Below are positions 21,170 through 30,153 of a stretch of DNA of 64,000 nt, in pieces. This stretch comes from Shewanella sp. c952. GTDB lineage: Bacteria; Pseudomonadota; Gammaproteobacteria; Enterobacterales; Shewanellaceae. The DNA lies in the NCBI RefSeq assembly GCF_019654975.1, contig NZ_BPEW01000021.1:25623-89622 (forward strand). Reading direction: 5' to 3'. The stretch's first letter is position 1. The number at the start of each line of letters is the position of its first letter. The notes beneath the pieces were generated by a model, which was not told where the DNA came from, searched no databases, and saw nothing but the letters and a program-made list of their open reading frames with translations. The position numbers and the translations under genes were made by a program.

Positions 21170-21811
21170 TTAGATCCCGTATTGGTCACGGTAAGCACTG
21201 ACTGAAGCAAGCTCCGTTTCCATCCCTGACTTTTCAGAAAGGTAGTTAATCAAGTCTTCTAGCTTGATGATTGAAACGATATCACAGCCAAAATCACGTT
21301 CAACTTCTTGAATAGCCGACAATTCACCTTTGCCTTTCTCTTGACGATCAAGTGCAATCAACACCCCAGCAAGCTTGGCGTTATGAGCAGCGATAATTTC
21401 CATTGATTCACGGATTGCAGTGCCTGCAGTTATCACATCATCAACTAGCATCACGCGACCTTGTAGTTCGCTACCGACTAGACTTCCGCCCTCACCGTGA
21501 TCTTTTTTCTCTTTACGGTTAAAGCAGTAAGGCATATCAATATCGTGGTGGTCACACAAGGCTACTGCTGTAGTGGTTGCAATTGGGATCCCTTTATATG
21601 CAGGGCCAAATAACAGATCATACTCGATACCTGAATCAACCAACGCTGCCGCATAAAAGCGACCTAGGCGCGCTAGATCGCGGCCAGTATTGAACAAGCC
21701 AGCATTGAAGAAATAAGGGCTAGTGCGGCCTGATTTTAACGTAAATTCGCCAAATCGAAGTACCTGACGCTCAAGGGCAAACTCAATAAACTCACGTTGA
21801 TAGGCTTTCAC
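21170..21811 (-). CDS. pyrE: Orotate phosphoribosyltransferase
   Basis: PyrE joins orotate and PRPP to form orotidine 5'-phosphate in pyrimidine synthesis. The 213-residue protein contains the catalytic loop [17 protein letters not shown] and the PRPP-binding motif [17 protein letters not shown]. It starts with GTG after a good AAGGAG site. It lies downstream of rph with a hairpin terminator in between, the same layout in which E. coli controls pyrE by UTP-sensed attenuation. Confidence 0.96.
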   Translation of the reverse strand: MKAYQREFIEFALERQVLRFGEFTLKSGRTSPYFFNAGLFNTGRDLARLGRFYAAALVDSGIEYDLLFGPAYKGIPIATTTAVALCDHHDIDMPYCFNRKEKKDHGEGGSLVGSELQGRVMLVDDVITAGTAIRESMEIIAAHNAKLAGVLIALDRQEKGKGELSAIQEVERDFGCDIVSIIKLEDLINYLSEKSGMETELASVSAYRDQYGI

Positions 21812-21892
21812 AATATCTCCTTAAAATATGTAGGGGTGATTCAATTTTTATAATAATTACTTTTATTATAAGTGCTGGCAAAAGGCACTTAC

Positions 21893-21913
21893 AAAAAGGA
21901 CCCCGCAGGGCCC
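21893..21913 (-). terminator. Intercistronic rph-pyrE attenuator
   Basis: On the minus strand GGGCCC, a 4-base loop and GGGTCC (one G-T pair; 21898-21913) run into five T. The stem starts only 17 bases after the rph stop codon, so a ribosome finishing rph could cover it. In E. coli pyrE this coupling makes expression depend on UTP; here the same control is inferred. A second hairpin of AAGTGC/GCACTT type lies between it and pyrE. Confidence 0.75.
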
Positions 21914-21929
21914 GAATATCAAATGCTGT

Positions 21930-22643
21930 TTAGCTTAACGAAGCTTTCTGAATATCAACGATTTCTCGGATACCATGCTTAGCCAAGTCCAATAGGCTTA
22001 ATAGCTCTTCATGAGTGAACGGCTCACCTTCAGCGGTGCCTTGGATCTCAATCATTTTACCCGTTTCAGTCATGACAACGTTCATGTCGGTTTCAGCAGC
22101 GCTATCTTCGATATATTCTAAATCGCAGATTGGCTCACCTTTGTAGATACCAACACTCACAGCAGCAATCAGGAACTTAAGTGGGTTCGTCTTCAATATA
22201 CCTTTGCCACGAGCCCAGTTCAGTGCGTCAACTAAAGCCACACATGCACCAGTAATAGCAGCAGTACGCGTGCCACCATCAGCTTGGATAACATCACAAT
22301 CGATAACGATGGTGTTTTCGCCCAAAAGCTTCATATCTACAGCGGCACGTAATGAGCGACCGATTAAACGCTGGATCTCTTGAGTACGACCTGACTGCTT
22401 ACCACGAGCAGCTTCACGGTTCATGCGGCTATGAGTAGAACGCGGCAACATGCCATACTCAGCAGTTACCCAACCTTGACCTTGGCCTTTAAGAAAACGC
22501 GGTACACCCTCTTCAAAACTGGCAGTACAAAGGACTTTAGTGTCACCAAACTCAACCAATACCGAACCTTCGGCATGAGCGGTAAATTGGCGGGTAATCG
22601 TCACTGGACGAGATTGTGCTGGAGTTCTGTTGCTTGGGCGCAT
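21930..22643 (-). CDS. rph: Ribonuclease PH
   Basis: RNase PH is a phosphate-dependent 3' exoribonuclease that trims tRNA precursors. The 237-residue protein starts [20 protein letters not shown] and has the family motifs [20 protein letters not shown] and [20 protein letters not shown]. The frame is complete, unlike the known frameshifted copy of some E. coli K-12 strains. It is cotranscribed with pyrE and diverges from yicC. Confidence 0.96.
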   Translation of the reverse strand: MRPSNRTPAQSRPVTITRQFTAHAEGSVLVEFGDTKVLCTASFEEGVPRFLKGQGQGWVTAEYGMLPRSTHSRMNREAARGKQSGRTQEIQRLIGRSLRAAVDMKLLGENTIVIDCDVIQADGGTRTAAITGACVALVDALNWARGKGILKTNPLKFLIAAVSVGIYKGEPICDLEYIEDSAAETDMNVVMTETGKMIEIQGTAEGEPFTHEELLSLLDLAKHGIREIVDIQKASLS

Positions 22644-22842
22644 GGTGAATTCCTGTAGTTAAGAGCTAAGGGGTAATTTGGCTGCATATTATAGGGACAT
22701 GTTGACCACTATGCCATCTCAATCACCTCAGCTAAGCAGAAAAGCTTGAAACTGTTAGCGAATAAACAGAGTTTGCTTTGACGCACTGCTTAAGCTGGCT
22801 ATAATCACAGCTCACTTAGACGAACTACACTGGAAATCATCC

Positions 22843-23706
22843 ATGATCCAAAGCATGACAGCCTATGCTCGCATTGAGCACAAAGCAGATTGGGGCACCG
22901 CCTCTTGGGAAATCCGTTCAGTTAACCAGCGCTACCTAGAAACTTACCTGCGCCTTCCGGAACATTTCCGCAGCTTAGAGCCCGTGCTTAGAGATCGTCT
23001 ACGTAAACGTTTAAACCGCGGTAAAGTCGAAGTTAATCTGCGTTACGACCTTAATGAAGGTGATAGCAGCGAGCTGCAATTAAACCAAGAGCTTGCAAAG
23101 CAGATAATCAATGCTGCTAACTGGGTAAAAGATGAAGCCAAGCAAGGTGAACTCAACGTCGTTGACGTACTGCGCTGGCCAGGGGTGATGTCTAGCTCTG
23201 AGCAGGATATGGATGCCTTAGGTAAAGATCTGCTGAACGCTTTCAACTTAGCCATCGATCAATTCATTGAAGCCCGTGGCCGTGAAGGTGAAGCAATCAA
23301 CACCATGTTACAAACCCGCCTTGACCAAATTGTTGATCAAGTAGCAGTTGTTCGTGAACACATGCCGGCTGTAATGCAATGGCAACGCGATAAACTGACT
23401 AACCGTCTAGCTGAAATCACCGGCGAGCTTGATCCTGCCCGTATGGAGCAAGAGATGGTATTAATGGCGCAGAAGATGGATGTTGCCGAAGAGATGGATA
23501 GACTTGATGCACACGTTGCCGAGACGCGTCTAATCTTGAAAAAAGGTGGCGCACAAGGTCGCCGTTTAGACTTTATGATGCAAGAGTTTAACCGTGAATC
23601 AAACACCTTAGCCTCAAAATCTATCAGCGCAGAAGTGACTGCCGCCGCGGTAGAGCTTAAAGTACTTATCGAGCAGATGCGCGAGCAGATCCAGAACGTT
23701 GAATAA
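22843..23706 (+). CDS. yicC: YicC family RNA-acting protein
   Basis: YicC-type proteins have been linked to RNA turnover as endoribonucleases or RNase adaptors. The 287-residue protein begins MIQSMTAYARIEHKADWG and shows SVNQRYLETYLRLPEHFR, RLNRGKVEVNLRY and the C-terminal DFMMQEFNRESNTLASKS, which are the conserved blocks of the family. The position divergent from rph is conserved in gammaproteobacteria. A terminator follows. Confidence 0.93.
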   Translation: MIQSMTAYARIEHKADWGTASWEIRSVNQRYLETYLRLPEHFRSLEPVLRDRLRKRLNRGKVEVNLRYDLNEGDSSELQLNQELAKQIINAANWVKDEAKQGELNVVDVLRWPGVMSSSEQDMDALGKDLLNAFNLAIDQFIEARGREGEAINTMLQTRLDQIVDQVAVVREHMPAVMQWQRDKLTNRLAEITGELDPARMEQEMVLMAQKMDVAEEMDRLDAHVAETRLILKKGGAQGRRLDFMMQEFNRESNTLASKSISAEVTAAAVELKVLIEQMREQIQNVE

Positions 23707-23726
23707 TCACCTCCTGGTTGCAATTA

Positions 23727-23752
23727 AGCCCAGCACTGCTGGGCTTTTGTTT
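23727..23752 (+). terminator. Terminator after yicC
   Basis: AAGCCCAGCA and TGCTGGGCTT (23727-23746) form a stem followed by T residues. Confidence 0.85.
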
Positions 23753-23800
23753 ATCTACGGCTAAATTACGTTAAGACGAGTCTAGAACCCAATATCAATA

Positions 23801-24574
23801 CTAATCAACGATAGGTTGCAACCAATCTCCAACAGCTTGTATTGGTTGATGCCTCTGCTCTACCCATGCCACCCAGGCGAGTTTTTCTGCGCTGTTGATA
23901 TGCTTACTTTCAATAACAACTTCACCAACAAAAGATTGTGGATGCTGCTTTTCAGGCTCAAACTCTTGATGCTCAAGCACGGTAAAGTCATGCTCTAACA
24001 GCTTATTGCGATTCTCCCCTCGAGTGACTTTGGTTTGTAGTCCTGCAGCGACTAACGCTAGGTGTAGAGTCAGTGGCACATCATTGCCGGTTTGGTTGTT
24101 AAAATGAGCCTTGAGCTGATTGCCTTTTATATTAACCGACAAAGCGCCAACCTCAACTTGTGGCTTACTGAGAACATCACCCAGCTTGCGATCGAACCAT
24201 CCACGCCACTCTTGGCCATTAATCACAAACTGTGGGGTATAAACTTGGCCAGTATGCTTGGCATTAAGATGATCATATTGACGCTGGCTAAAGACTCGTT
24301 TGCCGTAGGGGTCTTTCCAGCCTATGTAGTTCCAATAAGTCACATGAAACGCTAACGGAAAGTATTTGTCCCAAAGCTCGGTCTGTTTACTAAAGGCAGA
24401 TAGCCAAGTTTCGGCCGGTGGACAGCTGCTGCAACCTTGAGAGGTATAAAGCTCAATAAAGTAGGGCTTGTTGACTGTGCTCTGTTTGTTAAAGTCAGTG
24501 ATGCTTTGTGCGCCAGCGTTGACTGAAAGCAGCAAAAAGAAGAGCATCGTAAAGCGTATAAATTTGGCTAACAT
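23801..24574 (-). CDS. DUF1223-type secreted thioredoxin-like protein
   Basis: With the start at 24574 the protein has 257 residues and a signal peptide ending near NAGAQS. A CxxC motif lies at Cys48-Cys51 in LYTSQGCSSCPPAE, followed by FHVTYWNYIGWKDPYG and YTPQFVINGQEWRG, which match the DUF1223 family of exported thioredoxin-fold proteins. The role is not established; a periplasmic redox function is inferred from the CxxC motif. A longer in-frame start exists at 24628, but it would put 18 polar and basic residues before the signal peptide. The ribosome-binding site is unclear for both. Confidence 0.75.
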   Translation of the reverse strand: MLAKFIRFTMLFFLLLSVNAGAQSITDFNKQSTVNKPYFIELYTSQGCSSCPPAETWLSAFSKQTELWDKYFPLAFHVTYWNYIGWKDPYGKRVFSQRQYDHLNAKHTGQVYTPQFVINGQEWRGWFDRKLGDVLSKPQVEVGALSVNIKGNQLKAHFNNQTGNDVPLTLHLALVAAGLQTKVTRGENRNKLLEHDFTVLEHQEFEPEKQHPQSFVGEVVIESKHINSAEKLAWVAWVEQRHQPIQAVGDWLQPIVD

Positions 24575-24663
24575 AAACTGATACCGAATGGGCTTTTTAA
24601 AATAGACCCTGCTAAGCCAGTAAATCATTCACCAGCTAATACCGATTAGTATAAGGCGGTTTC

Positions 24664-24927
24664 ATGGAGCACTATCAGATTGTAAATTGTCATTGTCATG
24701 ACTATTTAGAGCTTGCTTGCATACGAGGCTATGCATTGCTTTTAGAGCTAAAGCAGCGCGCTAATCTAACCGCAAAAGCCATTACGCTTGAAACTCACAG
24801 CGACAAAACCGAATGGCTAATTGTTGCTAATAACGGTACACAAGAGAGCATTCGGTTAGATCAGATAGTTGCCATAACACCAACCGACAGTGGTGCTAGT
24901 TTTCAGCGTGTTAAGATTGCTAGTTAG
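24664..24927 (+). CDS. rof: Rho-binding antiterminator Rof (YaeO family)
   Basis: Rof binds the Rho termination factor and inhibits it. The 87-residue protein has the family pattern HCHDYLELACIRGYALLLEL and a C-terminal beta strand RLDQIVAITP, close to E. coli YaeO/Rof. Its 3' end overlaps the convergent antiporter gene by 8 bases. Length and motifs agree with the family. Confidence 0.85.
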   Translation: MEHYQIVNCHCHDYLELACIRGYALLLELKQRANLTAKAITLETHSDKTEWLIVANNGTQESIRLDQIVAITPTDSGASFQRVKIAS

Positions 24928-26401
24928 CTGCAACCGGCATCTGTTTCGGGCTAGTTTTATGATAAAGCCCCAACATCAATAACGCACAAAGCAGTACTGC
25001 TAACCAACTCCACAAAGTTGCTATACCTAGGTTAATTAACTGAAAACCGACAAGAGCACTAAGGGCTGCGATGATTGCAAAAGGAAGTTGAGTGACAACG
25101 TGAGCGTGAGGCTCACAACCTGAGCTAGTCGCACTTATGACGCTAGTATCGGATATTGGTGAACAATGGTCGCCAAATACTGAGCCCGCCATGACCGCAC
25201 TCAATACCGGTAACATCAAAGCCTGATCCACAGCCACAGCAATTTCAGCTCCGATAGGGATCATAATCGCAAAGGTTCCCCAGCTTGAACCTGTGGTAAA
25301 TGCCATGATTGCACAAAGCAAAAAGGTACCAGCAACCACAACATTGCTCGAAATAAACTGCTCTGCCCAACTTGCCAGTAGCTTGGCTACACCTAAGTCA
25401 CCAATAACAGCGCCTATCATCCAAGTAAACAATAAGATGGCGATTGCAAAGCTAATAACTTTAACCCCTGCCAGCATATCTACAGCCAATAATGCTAACG
25501 TTCGTCCCGAGAATTTAAGCATCAATAAGGCTATGCCTGTCGCTAGAATACAGGCATCGCGCATCGCTGCGCCAATATCGGCAGAGGTGATCCACTGGGT
25601 GATATCCATTGATTGTGAATGAGTCGCACCAGACCATAGAGTAAAGCCCACTGAAGCCAACAGTAAGCTCGCCATCGGTATACCTAATAGCCATGGGCTA
25701 CCAGCGTCCACTTCATCTACTGGTTGCTCTTTTTCTGCGGTATAACCAAAGCCAATGCCAAACCATGCAATGAGTAACGACAACACTATAACGGTAATGG
25801 CGTAAAAATTGAGTTTTGCTATTTCGATAAAAGATTCAAGTGGCGACATTGGTAATAGGGCGATTCCAGCCAGAATAGCCATCACATACGGGCCCCAACT
25901 AGAAAAAGGCAACAGCGCGCATAAGGGCGAAGCATTCGAATCAACAAGATAAGCAATCTGCTCTTTACTCATGTTATAGCGTTGGCTCAAAGGCTGACAA
26001 ACATGGCCAACCGCTAGGCAACTAAAGATGCCATCAATAAACACCACCCACCCCAGCAGAACCACCCCAACCCGTGCCTGACGACCACTTTGAATGCGGT
26101 GATACAACCAGTCTGCAAAGGACTTTACCGCACCGCCTCTCGCTAATAATTGGGTCATCATGCCCAATAGCACCATCGCAGCGAGTACATTAAGATGCCA
26201 AGCTTGCCACTGTCCATCAGCATAAAGCTGCATCCAAGCTTTTGATGACAAATATACAATCGTATTAAGCGGATTAAATTCGCTAAGAATAAGTGCACCA
26301 GAAACAATACCGACACCCAAGGCAACCAATGTACGCCTTAAAACTAACGCTAACACTAAGGTTAATAGCAATGGAGTGAGCATTAAGATATTGGCCAACA
26401 T
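24920..26401 (-). CDS. NhaC-type Na+/H+ antiporter family membrane protein
   Basis: This 493-residue protein has about a dozen transmembrane helices. Conserved parts are GWVVFIDGIFSCLAVGHVCQPL, YLVDSNASPLCALLPFSSWG, FTTGSSWGTFAIMIPIGAEI and FGDHCSPISDTSVISA. The last two are hallmarks of the NhaC/MleN-like antiporter group that exchanges Na+ (or organic solutes) for H+. The true substrate cannot be read from the sequence. It stands alone on the minus strand and ends overlapping rof. Confidence 0.85.
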   Translation of the reverse strand: MLANILMLTPLLLTLVLALVLRRTLVALGVGIVSGALILSEFNPLNTIVYLSSKAWMQLYADGQWQAWHLNVLAAMVLLGMMTQLLARGGAVKSFADWLYHRIQSGRQARVGVVLLGWVVFIDGIFSCLAVGHVCQPLSQRYNMSKEQIAYLVDSNASPLCALLPFSSWGPYVMAILAGIALLPMSPLESFIEIAKLNFYAITVIVLSLLIAWFGIGFGYTAEKEQPVDEVDAGSPWLLGIPMASLLLASVGFTLWSGATHSQSMDITQWITSADIGAAMRDACILATGIALLMLKFSGRTLALLAVDMLAGVKVISFAIAILLFTWMIGAVIGDLGVAKLLASWAEQFISSNVVVAGTFLLCAIMAFTTGSSWGTFAIMIPIGAEIAVAVDQALMLPVLSAVMAGSVFGDHCSPISDTSVISATSSGCEPHAHVVTQLPFAIIAALSALVGFQLINLGIATLWSWLAVLLCALLMLGLYHKTSPKQMPVAAN

Positions 26402-26580
26402 GGCTGCATTTCCTATAGAAATAAAGAGAAGAATACTAACGACTTAGTAACAAGTACAAAAAAAAGCCAATCTCACGACTTTTATCAGAAGATTTTGGTC
26501 CATTTAGCATAATTAACTATTCACTAAGACCCCGTCGCTGCTAGAATCGGAGCTATCATCATGCTACCAAAGGGACTCCC

Positions 26581-26784
26581 ATGAGCCTTGAACTATTGTC
26601 AAAATTGGAAACAAAAATCCAAGCTGCACTTGAAACTATCGAGCTACTAAAAATGGAGCTTGAAGAAGAGAAACAAACAAGCACCAGTTTGACAGAACAA
26701 AACCAACACTTACAACAAGAATTGAATTCTTGGAATGAAAAAGTAACAGGTTTAGTTGGCTTACTTAACGAAGAGGTTAGCTAA
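26581..26784 (+). CDS. zapB: Cell division protein ZapB
   Basis: The 67-residue protein is a continuous coiled coil that begins [31 protein letters not shown]. It matches the start of E. coli ZapB, which links ZapA and FtsZ at the division site. It is slightly shorter than the enterobacterial protein, as is usual in this group. The start codon stands after a GGGACTCCC stretch. No partner gene is adjacent. Confidence 0.85.
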   Translation: MSLELLSKLETKIQAALETIELLKMELEEEKQTSTSLTEQNQHLQQELNSWNEKVTGLVGLLNEEVS

Positions 26785-26803
26785 CCTTTTTAGGTGAGTT
26801 GGC

Positions 26804-26870
26804 GTAATCGTTATTTTTGCAGTTGTGTCGCTACGCTTATTTACATAGCGACACCTGCGAAAATGATTAC
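26804..26870. repeat. 67-bp near-perfect inverted repeat (palindromic element)
   Basis: The segment begins GTAATC and ends GATTAC. The arms stay complementary inward: TTTTTGCAG with CTGCGAAAA, and GTGTCGCTA at 26825-26833 with TAGCGACAC at 26846-26854. A 12-base loop remains. It lies in the spacer after zapB and lacks the T run of a normal terminator. It could be a small palindromic repeat of the REP/BIME kind or a transcript-stabilising hairpin. Confidence 0.6.
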
Positions 26871-26968
26871 TGTGATTTACTGAGCAGAGGCGTGTCGTTG
26901 TGCTTCAATCCTTCACTTTACACAAAATCATGTGAAACTTTGACCAATTAACAATGCAGCCACTAATA

Positions 26969-27181
26969 CTATGCGGTTTGCATTTCACTATTTTGCGACT
27001 CAATTAACTCATTGAGCTCCAATATAGCTTGCTTAACTTTAGGTAAGCTCTTCCTTGGCAATAAAAATCTTCCTTTATCAAATTCAATTCGACCTAGGTC
27101 TTTTACCCAGATCACCCCAGTTAAAAAAATGCGCGCATGCTTTACAATTAGCTTAGGTGCATAGACAGGAAAAACTCTCAC
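26969..27181 (-). CDS. ytfK: DUF1107/YtfK-like small protein
   Basis: With the GTG start at 27181 the protein reads MRVFPVYAPKLIVKHARIFL, then WVKDLGRIEFDKGRFLLP, for 70 residues. This aligns well with E. coli YtfK (KDVGAFEFDKGKILLP), a small protein reported to act on SpoT in the stringent response. The GTG follows a perfect GGGGAGG site by four bases; the longer in-frame ATG overlaps that site and is rejected. The function here is inferred from the relative. Confidence 0.75.
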   Translation of the reverse strand: MRVFPVYAPKLIVKHARIFLTGVIWVKDLGRIEFDKGRFLLPRKSLPKVKQAILELNELIESQNSEMQTA

Positions 27182-27365
27182 AAGACCTCCCCACAACTTT
27201 TGATTGTTGTTATATGTTTTAGTTGGACAGGTGTTTTACCATGAGAGTTTCATGAGATCGAAAATAAAATTGTAACTATTTGAATCAATTTTATACAAGC
27301 TGTAAATTCTTTTTTCCAATCAGGCACCTAAATAGAAACAATAATAAATTGTCGCTTGCCAATTT

Positions 27366-27466
27366 TTTGACACCCTGTTAACGTTTAACTGTTACTCAGG
27401 GTAACGTTGAGCTATATAGCTCCGTAGCCGTGCTTCTTGCGACCAGGAAGCGCGGTTTTTTTATGC
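27366..27466 (+). ncRNA. Candidate small RNA with three hairpins and a terminator
   Basis: After a TTGACA box near 27368 with a poor -10 (TGTTAC at 17 bases) come three hairpins: GTTAC-TCAGG-GTAAC, the palindrome GAGCTATATAGCTC, and CCGTGCTTC with GAAGCGCGG (one G-T pair) followed by seven T. No gene precedes this terminator on the plus strand, since the YtfK-like gene runs the other way. A short non-coding transcript of about 65 nt is the simplest reading, but no family was recognised. Confidence 0.4.
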
Positions 27467-27477
27467 CTAGATTTTAA

Positions 27478-27908
27478 CTAATACCAATTGCATTAAAAGT
27501 TTGACCATTCAGCGGGAATTCAAAACGCTGTAGGAAAGTAGTGGGATTTGAGCTAATAGTTATTCTCGGCTCTGGCATCCTGCTTCGCTCTCGATAATTA
27601 CTCCTGCATTGTTCTACCTTCGACCATCCTTGGTCTCATACCTCCTAAATCTGACCGCCAAGGAGGGCTGGAATGTCTTATTTTGTATGGAACAAAATAG
27701 ACCATTTAGTCGTATATCCAAATCCCATAGCGAATCATACAGCGTATTACCCATTTTTTACCTCAGCCACACTACGTAAGCCCCTCAGTCTTTCCACTTC
27801 TGCTTTGCATTGGCTTAAAAGGGAACAACCATTTGTTTACCAATGCGCTTTGAATTGAAAAAACTGGGGGCTCTGAACGGGTCAAATACCTAATGCAATT
27901 GGTATCAC
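27478..27908. mobile_element. MITE-like non-coding element with inverted terminal repeats
   Basis: The ends carry exact 15-base inverted repeats: ATACCAATTGCATTA at 27481-27495 and its complement at 27891-27905. Similarity continues inward for about 20 bases (TTTGACC, TTCAG). The 395-base interior has no credible gene; a 61-residue reading frame inside it has no ribosome-binding site and unlikely composition. There is no transposase. No clear target-site duplication was seen. This fits a miniature inverted-repeat element mobilised in trans. Confidence 0.65.
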
Positions 27909-27935
27909 TGACTCCCTTAAACAGCAGACATAAAA

Positions 27936-27955
27936 AAGGAGCCATTAGGCTCCTT
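27936..27955 (-). terminator. Terminator after dsbA
   Basis: AAGGAGCC and GGCTCCTT form an 8-bp stem with a 4-base loop; on the minus strand it runs into T residues. It lies 20 bases after the dsbA stop codon. Confidence 0.8.
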
Positions 27956-27974
27956 CATTGTCATGCTATCGTGC

Positions 27975-28586
27975 TTACTTCATTGTTGTAAGGTAGTAAG
28001 CAATATCAAGTAGCTCGTCGTAAGACTTGATAGCACCAGTTTCTACACGGTACTTACCATTAACTACTAGCGCTGGAACGCCTGAGATCTTAGCATTTTG
28101 GGTTGCACGCTTCATTTGAGACATTTGTGCATTAACCATGAAAGAGTTAGCAGCAGCGTCAAATGCTTTACCGTCTACGCCGTTCGCCACAAATATCGCT
28201 TTAACATCATCACGGTTAGTGAAGTGCTGTTTCTTGTCATGAATTGCAGAGAAAATCGCAGTTTCCATTTTCTCATCAACTTTTAGTTGATGCGCTACAG
28301 CAAAGGCACGAGACATCTCTACACCCATGTTGCCATTAATGAAATCAACGTGATTTTGCTTAAAAGTCACGCCTTCAGGCAAGCTAGCTTTAATTTTTGG
28401 CACTTCTGATTTAGCGAAGTTATAACAGTGCGGGCAATAGAAAGAGAAATACTCGGCAATTTCAGGCTTTGCCGTTGCAGGGCCTTGATTAACCACGGTG
28501 TAATGCACACCCTCTTTATAATCTGCAGCCATTGCTGTCATTGGGGCAACTAAAAATGCTAATGCGACCAGTAATGCTTTTTTCAT
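27975..28586 (-). CDS. dsbA: Thiol:disulfide interchange protein DsbA
   Basis: DsbA puts disulfide bonds into periplasmic proteins. The 203-residue protein has a signal peptide (MKKALLVALAFLVAPMTAMA), the active site Cys51-Pro-His-Cys54 in FSFYCPHCYNFAKS, and the cis-proline loop SGVPALVV. Length and fold are those of the enterobacterial enzyme. It lies downstream of srkA as in E. coli, and may be cotranscribed with it or use its own promoter in the 155-base gap. Confidence 0.95.
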   Translation of the reverse strand: MKKALLVALAFLVAPMTAMAADYKEGVHYTVVNQGPATAKPEIAEYFSFYCPHCYNFAKSEVPKIKASLPEGVTFKQNHVDFINGNMGVEMSRAFAVAHQLKVDEKMETAIFSAIHDKKQHFTNRDDVKAIFVANGVDGKAFDAAANSFMVNAQMSQMKRATQNAKISGVPALVVNGKYRVETGAIKSYDELLDIAYYLTTMK

Positions 28587-28741
28587 GTAAATTCCTTGGT
28601 GATGCTTAACGCACCTTTAATAATTTTTAAGATAACATAATGCCCTTTCGAGTCGACCTCAAGCGCATAAGTTCATTTTTCTGTTACAAAATGAGAGTCA
28701 TCACAGAATTTCTCTCATGCTTTCATCGATAAAACGCCAAG

Positions 28742-29776
28742 CTAATACTGCGGGAGCAAACTCAGTGGTGGCTCATCAAGTGCAGCCAACTGCTCCTTAA
28801 AAGATAATATTTGCTGCTCCCAATATTTATCTTCCGCAAACCATGGGAAGTTCATTGGAAAAGCAGGGTCTGCCCAGCGACGACTGAGCCATGCGTTGTA
28901 ATGCAGCATGCGCATCGCTCTTAAAGGTTCGATAAGTTGTAGCTCTCGGGTATCAAACTCACAAAACTCTTCATAAGCTTCTAGTAGCACTTCTAACTGT
29001 AAAACCTGCTGTGGTCTATCCCCAGCAAGCATCATCCAAATATCTTGCACTGCGGGCCCCATTTTGGCGTCGTCTAAATCCACAAAACCGGGGCCATCTG
29101 GCGTCCACAAAATATTGCTTGGGTGCAGATCACCGTGCAGCCGAATATTTTTATAATTTTTCGGTTGCCACATAGCGCTGGCTTTCTCGAGGATCTGTTC
29201 AACCACAGTGAAATAAGGCAGCGCTAAACCAGAGGGAATATGACCAGACTCTTTAAGCCACTTTAATGACTCGTCACCCAATAGTTGTGGCGACAACGTA
29301 TCACGGTAGACAAAATCAGCTTGCTTAGAAAACTGATGAATACGACCTATAAACCGCCCCACTGACTCTAACTGATCTAAGTTATCGACCTCAAAAGCAC
29401 GCCCACCGATAGAGGGAAAGAGTGCAAACCGAAATCCTTGGTATTCATGTAATGAACGGCCATCAATGATGACAGGAGTCGCAATAGGCACTTCTTGCTC
29501 GCTCAATGCCGCAGAGAAGTCATGCTCCTCTTGGATCTGTTGATCTGTCCAGCGCTCTGGGCGATAAAACTTTACCACATAGCGTTGCCCTCTATCACAG
29601 CGAAACTGATAGACACGGTTTTCATAACTATTCAGGGCCAACAAGCCTGTTTCAGGATAAATTCCTAAGGTTTCAATGGCGGTCAAAATCAGGTCTGGTG
29701 TTAAGGCTTGGTAGTGAAATGCTGAATCTTCATCTGTTGCCGTGATGATAACCTTACTAGGCTCTGCTCTATTCAT
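28742..29776 (-). CDS. srkA: Stress response kinase A (YihE family)
   Basis: The 344-residue protein is a small kinase of the choline-kinase-like fold. Catalytic loop HGDLHPSNILW and the metal-binding motif FVDLDDAKMGP are intact, and YVVKFYRPERW contains the ATP-site lysine. In E. coli this Ser/Thr kinase helps cells survive envelope stress and lies beside dsbA, as here. No defect is seen. Confidence 0.92.
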   Translation of the reverse strand: MNRAEPSKVIITATDEDSAFHYQALTPDLILTAIETLGIYPETGLLALNSYENRVYQFRCDRGQRYVVKFYRPERWTDQQIQEEHDFSAALSEQEVPIATPVIIDGRSLHEYQGFRFALFPSIGGRAFEVDNLDQLESVGRFIGRIHQFSKQADFVYRDTLSPQLLGDESLKWLKESGHIPSGLALPYFTVVEQILEKASAMWQPKNYKNIRLHGDLHPSNILWTPDGPGFVDLDDAKMGPAVQDIWMMLAGDRPQQVLQLEVLLEAYEEFCEFDTRELQLIEPLRAMRMLHYNAWLSRRWADPAFPMNFPWFAEDKYWEQQILSFKEQLAALDEPPLSLLPQY

Positions 29777-29812
29777 TTTTTTATGCTCTAACTATTAGTC
29801 AATATGGCTGAG

Positions 29813-30112
29813 TTACAGCGCTAAATAAGGCTTCATTAACTTTGCTAAATACACCAGCACGTCAAATTCATCCTCTCTCTCAGTAGATAACCAACAGATA
29901 TCACCATAAAATTCATAGTGCAGCTGCAAGTGTGACCCTTCAAACTCCAATAACCATTGATGCCTGTCTGCCCCCCACTGCTTTTCAACCACTCGACAAT
30001 CAATCGCTTTTGCAAACGGCTCTGCAAATTGTTCAAACTGCTCGAAATCAATATCTGCCTGCACCGATAAACTTAACGTTTCACGATCTAACTTAATAGC
30101 ATTTAGTTTCAT
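29813..30112 (-). CDS. Small conserved-type protein of unknown function
   Basis: The 99-residue protein is acidic and shows alternating strands and helices (SVQADIDFEQFEQFAEPFAK, LQLHYEFYGDICWLSTER) with no signal peptide or membrane helix. I do not recognise a family with certainty; it may be one of the small proteins restricted to Shewanella and relatives. It follows a lipoprotein gene and precedes srkA on the same strand with short gaps (41 and 36 bases), so they could share a transcript. Confidence 0.6.
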   Translation of the reverse strand: MKLNAIKLDRETLSLSVQADIDFEQFEQFAEPFAKAIDCRVVEKQWGADRHQWLLEFEGSHLQLHYEFYGDICWLSTEREDEFDVLVYLAKLMKPYLAL

Positions 30113-30153
30113 CTATCTACTCTGCAACTATTTTAATTAAAACTACCTTTCAG

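Noticed and set aside
27673..27858. 61-residue plus-strand frame inside the MITE-like element
   Set aside because: No ribosome-binding site, no family pattern, and it lies entirely within the non-coding interior.
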